DNA of 11,779 nt from Candidatus Margulisiibacteriota bacterium. GTDB taxonomy: Bacteria > Margulisbacteria > Termititenacia > Termititenacales > Termititenacaceae. A model generated the notes under the pieces. That model was not told the DNA's origin, did not search any database, and saw only the letters and a program-made list of their open reading frames with translations. Both the position numbers and the translations under genes were made by a program. Positions 5,625 through 11,779 of the stretch are shown in pieces; the stretch's first letter is position 1; every line of letters starts with the position of its first letter. The DNA lies in NCBI GenBank assembly GCA_031267055.1, contig JAIRZV010000093.1, positions 1 to 11,779 of the forward strand, given 5' to 3'.

Positions 5625-6791
5625 ATGGCCAATCAAAAATTGCAGACCTTTTCCGAGATTTCTCAGATAATTGTTTCCACGCTCAATACCCGTGAAATTT
5701 ACGCCAATATTATTAAGCTCATCGTGGAGGCCGTGGGCGTCGACCGGGGCATTCTTTTTATTGACCAAAATGACACGCTGGTGTCGGTGGCCGTGTGCGG
5801 CGCGCCGCCGCAGGATGTGCTCGGCCGCGCTCTCTCCAAAAACACTTCCGTTTTTGGGCGTTTGTATCGCGACGGCAAACCCAAGCTCCTGCAGGCGACC
5901 CGTCAGACCGCGCTGGTCAAAATGCTGGGCGCCGCGCAGTATTACACTGTGCCCGTGCAGACGCGCGACAAAACGCTGGGCATACTGGCGGTGGACAATG
6001 TGCCGTCGGGACGTCCGCTGGCCGCTCTCGACGAGGATTTGTTGATGGCTCTGGCCGGACAACTGGCCGTGGCTATCGAAAACGCCGCCCGTGTGGCCGA
6101 GCTGGCGCGGCTCAATAGAGAGCTGGTCGCCAACACCATTATCTCGGACATCATGCATCAGATCAAAAATCCGCTGACTCCGCTCAAAATGTTTGCGCAA
6201 CTGGCGGAAATGTATCCCGATAAACAAAAATTTTGGGCGGAGCACGGCTCGATCATCAAAGAGGAAATTCAAAATCTGGAAAATAATGTGCAGGCTATTT
6301 TGAGTTTTACCCGCCGCGCGGAGTTTAAAATCCAGCCGCTGGAGCTGGCGGACGTCGCGCAAAAAGTTTTGAGTCTGGTCAAGGTGCAGGCGCAGAACGC
6401 CGCGGTGCAGATAACGGTAAATATTGCTGAGGGCTTGCAGGTACTGGCCGACCTGCCGGCTTTTCAACAGGCTCTGCTCAATCTCTTGCTCAACGCGATC
6501 GAGGCTGCGCCGCCGGAACGCAAAGGCCGGATCGAGATTTGCGCCGTGCCAGCTGTGGATCGCGCTATGGCGGTTGTCACGATACGCGACAATGGTTGCG
6601 GCATCAGCAAAAGCAATCTCAAAAAAATGTTCACGCGGCGTTTCACGACCAAAGTCAAAGGCAACGGCTTGGGTCTGGCCGATGTGCATCGCATTATTGA
6701 GGAGCACAAAGGCAGTATTACAGTGCAGTCCAAATTAAACAAAGGCACAGTGTTTACGCTGGAAATTCCGCTTGCGGCTCAAAAAGTTTAG
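5625..6791 (+). CDS. GAF-domain sensor histidine kinase, soluble
   Basis: Cytoplasmic two-component sensor of 388 residues with no membrane segment. Residues 8-155 form a GAF domain, probably a small-ligand or redox sensor (GILFIDQND, LGILAVDN). The dimerisation/phosphotransfer helix has the H-box HQIKNPLTPLK with phospho-acceptor H178. The ATPase domain has the N-box LLNLLLNAIEA (N290), the G1 box RDNGCGI (D322) and the G2 box KGNGLGLADV (346-351), so it should be active. ATG 5625 was chosen over ATG 5559 because a perfect -10 lies 6 nt before it and the extra 22 hydrophobic residues of the longer form match no family feature. No response regulator is adjacent, so its partner is elsewhere. 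Its last 4 nt overlap the convergent rpiB gene. Confidence 0.93.
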   Translation: MANQKLQTFSEISQIIVSTLNTREIYANIIKLIVEAVGVDRGILFIDQNDTLVSVAVCGAPPQDVLGRALSKNTSVFGRLYRDGKPKLLQATRQTALVKMLGAAQYYTVPVQTRDKTLGILAVDNVPSGRPLAALDEDLLMALAGQLAVAIENAARVAELARLNRELVANTIISDIMHQIKNPLTPLKMFAQLAEMYPDKQKFWAEHGSIIKEEIQNLENNVQAILSFTRRAEFKIQPLELADVAQKVLSLVKVQAQNAAVQITVNIAEGLQVLADLPAFQQALLNLLLNAIEAAPPERKGRIEICAVPAVDRAMAVVTIRDNGCGISKSNLKKMFTRRFTTKVKGNGLGLADVHRIIEEHKGSITVQSKLNKGTVFTLEIPLAAQKV

Positions 6792-7219
6792 CCGATTTGT
6801 TTGACGCGCCGCTCGTGGCGGCCGCCGTCAAAAGGCGTGTCCAGCCAGATTTTCACGATCTTTTTGGCTAATTCCGGTTCGACGAGGCGGCCGCCCAGCG
6901 CGAGTATATTGGTGTCATTGTGCCGGCGGGACATTTCGGCCAAGTATTCGCTGTTGCAATTAGCGGCGCGTATGCCTGCTGTCTTATTGGCCGCGATGGA
7001 TATGCCGATGCCCGTCCCGCAAAAAATTATACCGCGCTCGGCCTGACCGGACGCCACGGCTGTCGCGGCCTGACGTCCATATTCGGGATAATCCACGCTC
7101 TCGGCGGAATTCGTGCCAAGATCAATAATTTCATAGCCGCCCAGTCCGTTGAGGAACTGCTTGATGATTTCCTTTAATTCAAATCCGCCGTGGTCAGCGG
7201 CAAGAACAAGTTTTATCAT
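6788..7219 (-). CDS. rpiB: ribose-5-phosphate isomerase B (RpiB/LacAB family)
   Basis: Cytoplasmic isomerase converting ribulose 5-phosphate and ribose 5-phosphate in the non-oxidative pentose phosphate pathway. The 143-residue length is standard. Conserved parts: AADHGG (D9, H10), YPEYG (44-48), FCGTGIGISIAANK with the catalytic base C67, RRHNDTN with H100, LALGGR, and the C-terminal phosphate-binding TPFDGGRHERR with R134, H135 and R138. The full set supports RpiB rather than the sugar-specific LacA/LacB subunits. It is convergent with the kinase gene, sharing 4 bp at the stops, so read-through from either side would make antisense RNA. The ATG has no Shine-Dalgarno sequence; a perfect -10 sits 6 nt upstream, predicting a leaderless message. 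Confidence 0.96.
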   Translation of the reverse strand: MIKLVLAADHGGFELKEIIKQFLNGLGGYEIIDLGTNSAESVDYPEYGRQAATAVASGQAERGIIFCGTGIGISIAANKTAGIRAANCNSEYLAEMSRRHNDTNILALGGRLVEPELAKKIVKIWLDTPFDGGRHERRVKQIG

Positions 7220-7225
7220 TAGTTA

Positions 7226-7234
7226 ATTATAACA
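7226..7234 (-). promoter_or_regulatory. rpiB promoter, predicts a leaderless mRNA
   Basis: On the minus strand TGT-TATAAT occupies 7234-7226, a perfect extended -10 ending 6 nt before the rpiB ATG (7219). I see no good -35. Block and spacing are identical to those of the histidine kinase gene. Confidence 0.65.
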
Positions 7235-7250
7235 CAGCAAACAAATGCCT

Positions 7251-8351
7251 TTACCGCACCCGCATAATATAGATCACCGTGTAATACGCCGGCATATTGT
7301 AGGTATTGCTGTCGGTCGTGGTGCTGTTGTCATTATTGGCGCCACCGGTATGTTCGTGCGTGGCATCGAAATCCACACTCCTACCGCCACCACTACCTGC
7401 AGCACCAGATGTGTTTCCTTTGCTCTTAAAAATAGTTCCGTCATATGTAAAACCTTCATCATCAAGCGAGCCAAAGTATCCAGTTAAAGTCTTGACAGTA
7501 GTTCTAGCTGTATCTTTCGTCGCATCGGTATAAATGGAGTGCGTATGTTGCGGCAGCATAGCGGCGGTCAGGGCATTACTGCCTCCGGTTGATCCGGAAG
7601 CATTCGATCCCAGGATAAAACGAGATTCAAGATCGGGCACACCTTGGCCGACATTGTCCGCTATGCATCTGTACCAGCCGGCCCTAGTTACATCGTCTTG
7701 CCAGCCTATCCCGTTGAACATCAGGATCGTGCCAATAGGCAGTTTTTCTTGTAAACCGCTCACAGTAGTTTCTAAATCCGTTACTTTGGTATCCAATGCG
7801 GTCAGGTCACTGGCGGCAAGTTTGCCAGCCAAAGCGGTGGCTACTGCTTTTTCTGTAGGTATTTTGTCGTCGCTGGCCTTGGTTGTGTCAGTCTCCATAG
7901 TTGGAGCGGCTCTGGTCAATGTGTCAAATGTTCCCGCCGTGCCGGAATAAGCCACAATATTTTTGGCTGTGCCGGCGGCAATTGTATTCTGCTTGCCAAA
8001 AACCTGCGCTTCGGTGGCAAATTTTGTGCCGCTATTGGTGGCGGCGGCCGTTTTAGCCACACCCAGCAGCGGCTCAGCCGGCGCACCAGTTACGCCGAAA
8101 GTTTTTACGCCGGTAATAGTTTCCGTTCCGGCTTTGTGTACTATATCGTTGTTTGTCCCGCTCAAAGCATCATAAACCACTTTGGCTGACGGATATTGCG
8201 CGTCGGTTGATTGGTTATTTATGGTGGTTACTTTATTCGCCACCTTTTCTTTGGTATTCAGAGCGGCATTCACACCAGCCGCGGAAAGTTGTTCACCTTT
8301 CAAAATATAATACGGATCCCCTGCAAAACTGTCTGTGTAGTTACTAGCCAT
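7251..8351 (-). CDS. phage tail-fibre/tail-collar-like protein
   Basis: A 366-residue protein built like a trimeric phage tail fibre. Residues 1-90 are a shaft with the common tail-fibre repeat NQSTDAQYPSAKVVYDAL (46-63), echoed later as DDKIPTEKAVATAL (161-174). Residues 100-180 are Ala/Thr/Gly-rich. A heptad coiled coil spans 180-203. From 205 a tail-collar-type domain begins (PIGTILMFNG, PDLESRFILGS, LPQHTHS), and the protein ends in a Gly/Ser/Asn-rich His-containing region and NMPAYYTVIYIMRVR. GGGGG at 8359-8363, 7 nt before the ATG, is an unusual but workable ribosome-binding site. No other phage gene is nearby; the neighbours are rpiB and a divergent XRE regulator. It may be a lone remnant, a cargo gene or a domesticated surface or contractile-tail protein. 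The target is unknown. Confidence 0.85.
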   Translation of the reverse strand: MASNYTDSFAGDPYYILKGEQLSAAGVNAALNTKEKVANKVTTINNQSTDAQYPSAKVVYDALSGTNNDIVHKAGTETITGVKTFGVTGAPAEPLLGVAKTAAATNSGTKFATEAQVFGKQNTIAAGTAKNIVAYSGTAGTFDTLTRAAPTMETDTTKASDDKIPTEKAVATALAGKLAASDLTALDTKVTDLETTVSGLQEKLPIGTILMFNGIGWQDDVTRAGWYRCIADNVGQGVPDLESRFILGSNASGSTGGSNALTAAMLPQHTHSIYTDATKDTARTTVKTLTGYFGSLDDEGFTYDGTIFKSKGNTSGAAGSGGGRSVDFDATHEHTGGANNDNSTTTDSNTYNMPAYYTVIYIMRVR

Positions 8352-8381
8352 AAAAATACCCCCTTTTAAATTTATTCCCTA

Positions 8382-8390
8382 ATTATAGCA
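8382..8390 (-). promoter_or_regulatory. promoter of the tail-fibre gene
   Basis: On the minus strand TGC-TATAAT at 8390-8382 is a perfect extended -10. GTAGCA at 8405-8410 is a weak -35 with a proper spacing. A start near 8375 gives a leader of about 24 nt containing the GGGGG ribosome-binding site. A near-copy, TGCTATATA, lies immediately upstream at 8393-8401. Confidence 0.6.
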
Positions 8391-8484
8391 CATATATAGC
8401 AAAATGCTACTAACTTTTATCTGATAATACTATAAAGATAATTATTTGGAATGGATATATTGATTTGGAAAGGTTGTGTTCTCC

Positions 8485-8856
8485 ATGGATGCGGAAAAAG
8501 ACGTGACGGACAAAGAATTAAAACATCTGATCAGCCAAAAATTAAAACAACTGCGGAAAAAAAGCGGCAAAACCATCGAGGAAACCGCGCAAGATTTGGA
8601 TCTGGATTATTCGATATTTTACAATCTATACAACGGTCGGCGATTGCCCCGCCTGACGACGCTGGTCAAGCTGAGCCGGCGTTATGGTTTGCCGATCGAG
8701 TACTGGTTTAAGGACTTGGCCAAAATACCGGCGCAAAATACGGTTTGGGTAGAGCGCCGCGCCGCGGAGTTTAATCTGCTCAAAAATTTTAACCGGCTGG
8801 ACAGGCAGACCCGCCAGGTGATGTCTCGCGTTTTGCAAAAACTGGGCAAGGGATGA
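8485..8856 (+). CDS. XRE-family helix-turn-helix regulator
   Basis: A 123-residue cytoplasmic DNA-binding protein. Residues 17-73 are an HTH_3/XRE domain (LKQLRKKSGKTIEETAQDLDLD, then IFYNLYNGRRLPRLTTLVKLSRRYG). The rest (74-123) is a helical, basic tail with NRLDRQTRQVMSRVLQKL, probably for dimerisation. ATG 8485 is preferred: GGAAAGG at 8467-8473 lies 11 nt before it, whereas a GTG at 8476 would be only 2 nt from that site. It is divergent from the tail-fibre gene across 133 nt, so it may control that gene, itself, or both. No terminator is evident before ilvD. Confidence 0.85.
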   Translation: MDAEKDVTDKELKHLISQKLKQLRKKSGKTIEETAQDLDLDYSIFYNLYNGRRLPRLTTLVKLSRRYGLPIEYWFKDLAKIPAQNTVWVERRAAEFNLLKNFNRLDRQTRQVMSRVLQKLGKG

Positions 8857-8862
8857 GGTTAA

Positions 8863-8891
8863 TTTTCATTTTCAATAGATAGGTGTATTAT
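8863..8891 (+). promoter_or_regulatory. ilvD promoter
   Basis: TTTTCA (8863-8868, 4/6) and TATTAT (8886-8891, 5/6) are separated by 17 nt. The start is predicted near 8898, giving a leader of about 36 nt. The leader contains GGAGG at 8922-8926, 7 nt before the ilvD ATG. No leader peptide or attenuator is visible in so short a leader. Confidence 0.6.
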
Positions 8892-8933
8892 ACGCCGATA
8901 ATTGTCGGGAATTCGGCAGACGGAGGAAATTTT

Positions 8934-10592
8934 ATGCGTTCAGACAATGTCAAACAAGGTCCGGCTCGGGCGGCGCACCGCGCTTTACTGCGCGCAACTG
9001 GCCTGCAGGATGGGGATTTTGCCAAGCCTTTTATCGGCGTGGCCAACGCTTACACTAATATTATCCCCGGCCATTTGCATTTGAATGAATTGGCCGCGGC
9101 GGTCAAAGAGGAGATCGTCAAAGCCGGTGGCGTGCCTTTGGAGTTTGGCGTGATCGGCGTCTGCGACGGCCTCGCTATGGGGCACGAGGGCATGAAATAT
9201 TCGCTGGGCTCGCGGGAATTGATCGCGGACTCGGTCGAGACCATGGGCAAAGCGCATTGCTTTGACGCGATAGTTCTCCTACCCAATTGTGACAAGATCG
9301 TACCGGGTATGATCATGGGCGCCTGCCGGCTCAATATCCCGACTATCGTTTTGTCCGGCGGGCCGATGCTGGCCGGCGAGCGCGGCGGCCAAAAACTGGA
9401 TTTAAATTCTGTATTCGAGGCGGTTGGCCAGTTCAATCAAGGGCTGATCTCGGCGGAGGAATTTCACGCTGTCGAATGCGCGGCTTGTCCGGGGCCGGGC
9501 TCCTGCTCCGGTATGTTCACAGCCAATTCCATGAATTGTTTATGCGAGGCTCTGGGTCTGGCTTTGCCGGGCAATGGCACGATACCGGCTGTGAGTCCGC
9601 AGCGCGTCGAGCTGGCGCGGCAGGCCGGAAAACAAATCATGGAGCTGGTCCAAAAAGACTTGAAAATCCGCGACATCCTAAAAAAAGAAGCGTTCTACAA
9701 CGCGCTGGCGCTGGACATGGCGCTCGGCTGTTCGACAAACTCCGCGCTGCATCTGCCGGCTATCGCTTACGAGGCCGGCGTGGAAATCACTTTGCATCTG
9801 ATCAATGAGGTTTCGGAAAAAGTCGCGCATCTTTGCAATATCGCGCCGGCTGGCCCCGACCATCTGGAAGACCTCGACCGCGCGGGCGGCGTGATGGCCG
9901 TGCTGAATGAGCTGGATAAGAAAAATGTTTTGCACAAAGATTTGCCGACGGTGACTGGCCGGACTATTGCCGAAAATTATCGGGACTGTCCGGTATTAGA
10001 CCGCAAAGTTATCGCGCCGATCGACAAACCCTATCATAAACAGGGCGGACTAGCCGCGCTTTTTGGCAATATTGCCCGTGACGGCGCGGTTGTGAAACAG
10101 TCGGCTGTCGCTCCCGAGATGCTCCGGCACAGTGGTCCGGCGCGGGTTTTTGACAGCGAGGACGCGGCTTATCAGGCGATCACCGGCAGCCAAATCAAAA
10201 AAGGTGATGTGGTCGTGATACGCTACGAGGGTCCCAAAGGCGGTCCGGGTATGCGGGAAATGCTGTTGCCAACTTCGACTATCGCCGGCATGGGTCTGGA
10301 CAAAGATGTGGCGCTGATCACAGATGGACGTTTTTCCGGTGCGACGCGCGGCGCGTCGATCGGCCATATTTCCCCCGAGGCTATGTCTGGCGGCGAGATC
10401 GCGTTGCTTAGGGATGGCGATATTATTGAGATCGATATTCCAAATAAAACGCTCAACGCGCGGCTTTCCGTGGCAGAATTGGAAAAACGTCGCCAAGTGT
10501 GGCAAAAGCCCGAGCCGAAAATCAAGACTGGCTATATAGCGCGTTACGCCAAACTGGTGACTTCGGCAAATTTAGGCGCGGTCGTACAGTAA
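8934..10592 (+). CDS. ilvD: dihydroxy-acid dehydratase
   Basis: Fe-S enzyme converting 2,3-dihydroxy-isovalerate and -methylvalerate to 2-oxo acids, a common step of valine, leucine and isoleucine synthesis. It has 552 residues, the short bacterial/archaeal form. Key parts: NIIPGHLHL (42-50), DDG-like CDGLAMGHEGM (77-87), NCDKIVPGM with cluster ligand C119, CPGPGSCSGMFTANSMN with C191, and GRFSGATRGASIGH with the catalytic Ser near the C-terminus. The position that is Cys in [2Fe-2S] members (T-P-C-N-x-H) is G46 here, as in E. coli IlvD, which suggests the oxygen-labile [4Fe-4S] kind. ATG 8934 was chosen for the strong GGAGG; an in-frame ATG at 8883 would precede the predicted transcript start. 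The next gene begins at the base after its stop. Confidence 0.97.
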   Translation: MRSDNVKQGPARAAHRALLRATGLQDGDFAKPFIGVANAYTNIIPGHLHLNELAAAVKEEIVKAGGVPLEFGVIGVCDGLAMGHEGMKYSLGSRELIADSVETMGKAHCFDAIVLLPNCDKIVPGMIMGACRLNIPTIVLSGGPMLAGERGGQKLDLNSVFEAVGQFNQGLISAEEFHAVECAACPGPGSCSGMFTANSMNCLCEALGLALPGNGTIPAVSPQRVELARQAGKQIMELVQKDLKIRDILKKEAFYNALALDMALGCSTNSALHLPAIAYEAGVEITLHLINEVSEKVAHLCNIAPAGPDHLEDLDRAGGVMAVLNELDKKNVLHKDLPTVTGRTIAENYRDCPVLDRKVIAPIDKPYHKQGGLAALFGNIARDGAVVKQSAVAPEMLRHSGPARVFDSEDAAYQAITGSQIKKGDVVVIRYEGPKGGPGMREMLLPTSTIAGMGLDKDVALITDGRFSGATRGASIGHISPEAMSGGEIALLRDGDIIEIDIPNKTLNARLSVAELEKRRQVWQKPEPKIKTGYIARYAKLVTSANLGAVVQ

Positions 10593-11779
10593 ATGGAGCT
10601 GGGAGTAAAAATATTTCGCGGCGGAGAAAATCTGCCGCCCGAAATCGGCCAACTGGAAAAAGAAATCGCGATCGATAAAACTTACGTGCTGTACGCCGGC
10701 AATGAAATTGCGGGCTGGACGCAAATACTCAAACATGACACCGGACAATACGAATTGGGCTATCTAGAGATTTTGCCTCAATACCGTGGCAAAAAATACG
10801 GTCGCGCGCTGACGCGTTTTGCCCTGTATGAAAACGCGGCGCGCGAAATCTACGCGTTGACTATTATCCCGAAATTTTTTGAGAAACTCGGCTTTGTCCG
10901 CGCGGCTTATCCGCCATTTGTCGACCACAGTGATCCAGAATGTCAGGCTTGCAATCCGGCGCACTGTGCGGCGCTGCTTTTCACCAAGCCGGCCGATCTG
11001 GTGCGCTACGGAGCCGAGCAAAAACTCCTGCGAAAATATGAGCGAGATATTATTATCGACCGTAATTTTATGGGCAGCGAATTTTCCGCGGCCAATGAAA
11101 AAACTTGGACGTACGCCGAGAATATTTATTTTCTAGAGATAGATAATTTTTTGTTTCTGGCGGCATATCCTCTGGACACCGAGCCTTTTGGCGTGGTCTG
11201 TCCGTACCGCAGTATTCCCGATGCCGCGCTGGATAAATATTTTGCCCGTCTGCGCGAGCTGAAGATAAATCAACTGGCTTATGTGAACGCGGAAATCTGC
11301 CGCTTGTTGCATAAATATTCCGGCGCGCCGAAATTAAAATTTCAGGAAGACCGCGATAATTTTGATTATTTGTACAAAGTCAGCGATTTTGCGACGTACG
11401 CTGGCGCGCGTTTTGCCGACAAACGCAATCGCTTGAAAAAATTTCTGCGCAATAATTCTCCGGCGGAAATAATTCCCTACCGGCCGGAATTGAAAGAACT
11501 GTTTTTGAATTTTGCCGCAAGAAGATTTGCCGCCATGCAGGTCGGCGTGATTTCCGCGGAAGTTTTAAGACTGGGTCTAGAGCAAAATCTTTATCAGGGT
11601 TTTTTGGTCAAGATCGGCCGCGCGGAGATCGGTCTGCTTTTGTACAGCGAGCTGAATCCACACACGGCGATCGTGCATTTTGAGCTGATCGACGAAAATT
11701 ACGACGGCGTCGCGCAGTTTATGAATAATTATCTCGGTCAGGCTTTGTCCGGCAAATACACCTTTATCAACCGCGAGCA
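10593..11779 (+). CDS. GNAT acetyltransferase-DUF2156 fusion protein (3' end outside window)
   Basis: The frame runs without a stop from the ATG touching the ilvD stop to the right edge, 395 codons. Residues about 5-130 are a GNAT acyl-CoA transferase domain: YVLYAGNEIAGWTQI, then LGYLEILPQYRGKKYGRALTRF with the acyl-CoA loop around Q63-G70, and FFEKLGFV at 95-102. DPECQACNPAHC follows, placing C117, C120 and C125 as CxxCx4C. From about 150 the protein resembles DUF2156 (C-terminal domain of phosphatidylglycerol lysyltransferases, also GNAT-fold): ATYAGARFADKRNRLKKFL at 267-285, IGLLLYSELN, AIVHFELIDENYDGVAQFMN at 359-378, and YTFINRE at the cut edge. It may modify a lipid, peptide or amino acid using acyl-CoA or aminoacyl-tRNA; substrate unknown. 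It is probably co-transcribed with ilvD, with zero spacing and no Shine-Dalgarno sequence of its own. Confidence 0.82.
   Translation, partial: MELGVKIFRGGENLPPEIGQLEKEIAIDKTYVLYAGNEIAGWTQILKHDTGQYELGYLEILPQYRGKKYGRALTRFALYENAAREIYALTIIPKFFEKLGFVRAAYPPFVDHSDPECQACNPAHCAALLFTKPADLVRYGAEQKLLRKYERDIIIDRNFMGSEFSAANEKTWTYAENIYFLEIDNFLFLAAYPLDTEPFGVVCPYRSIPDAALDKYFARLRELKINQLAYVNAEICRLLHKYSGAPKLKFQEDRDNFDYLYKVSDFATYAGARFADKRNRLKKFLRNNSPAEIIPYRPELKELFLNFAARRFAAMQVGVISAEVLRLGLEQNLYQGFLVKIGRAEIGLLLYSELNPHTAIVHFELIDENYDGVAQFMNNYLGQALSGKYTFINRE

Noticed and set aside
5601..6707. 368-codon open frame on the minus strand opposite the histidine kinase
   Set aside because: Mirror frame of a well-supported kinase; Arg/Gln/His-rich without recognisable motifs.
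7251..8856. Prophage
   Set aside because: One tail-fibre-like gene and one XRE regulator only; no integrase, capsid, terminase, lysis genes or att repeats are seen.
8883..8933. Longer N-terminus of ilvD from ATG 8883
   Set aside because: It overlaps the predicted promoter, and a strong GGAGG stands 7 nt before ATG 8934, which fits the family's usual start.

Overview
The window looks like chromosomal DNA from a diderm (Gram-negative-type) bacterium of roughly even base composition, with bacterial type A RNase P RNA and tightly packed genes. I cannot name the phylum from sequence alone; an uncultivated, possibly anaerobic lineage is plausible. The reasons are the EnvC/CtpA/divergent-deacetylase set, which is typical of diderms, and a dihydroxy-acid dehydratase with the E. 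coli-like (oxygen-labile) active-site variant.

Layout. (1) 1-4405, plus strand: a compact run of five genes, namely an M23/LytM murein endopeptidase cut by the left edge, the S41 protease CtpA, a YibQ-like divergent polysaccharide deacetylase, a phosphoglucomutase/phosphomannomutase, and an 80-residue two-helix membrane protein with a CxxCxxC head. Spacings are 19 nt, then overlaps of 1, 4 and 7 nt, so an envelope-biogenesis operon is likely. (2) 4431-5145: the RNase P RNA gene with its own promoter, then about 260 nt of stacked palindromes that separate the RNA from a strong two-way terminator. This stretch is flanked by a near-copy of the 3' end of the RNA and may be an inserted mobile palindromic element. 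(3) 5146-5624: a leftward ribbon-helix-helix protein gene with a perfect 12-bp inverted repeat over its promoter, and a very AT-rich divergent promoter region. (4) 5625-7219: a soluble GAF-domain sensor histidine kinase with no adjacent response regulator, convergent with and overlapping rpiB by 4 bp. (5) 7251-8856: an isolated phage tail-fibre/tail-collar-like gene on the minus strand, divergent from an XRE-family regulator. (6) 8934-11779: ilvD, immediately followed by a gene cut by the right edge that encodes a GNAT acetyltransferase fused to a DUF2156 domain, with a three-cysteine cluster at the junction.

Two themes cross the window. First, promoters share an extended -10 form, TGN-TANNNT: I see it before rnpB, the histidine kinase, rpiB, the tail-fibre gene, the RHH gene and perhaps ctpA. 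Second, for the kinase and rpiB the same block TGTTATAAT lies exactly 6 nt before the ATG with no Shine-Dalgarno sequence between, which predicts leaderless mRNAs. The rnpB promoter gives an internal calibration, since its -10 ends 5 nt before the start of helix P1. The best candidates for something undescribed are the palindromic insertion behind rnpB, the GNAT-Cys3-DUF2156 fusion, and the small Cys-rich membrane protein closing the envelope operon.
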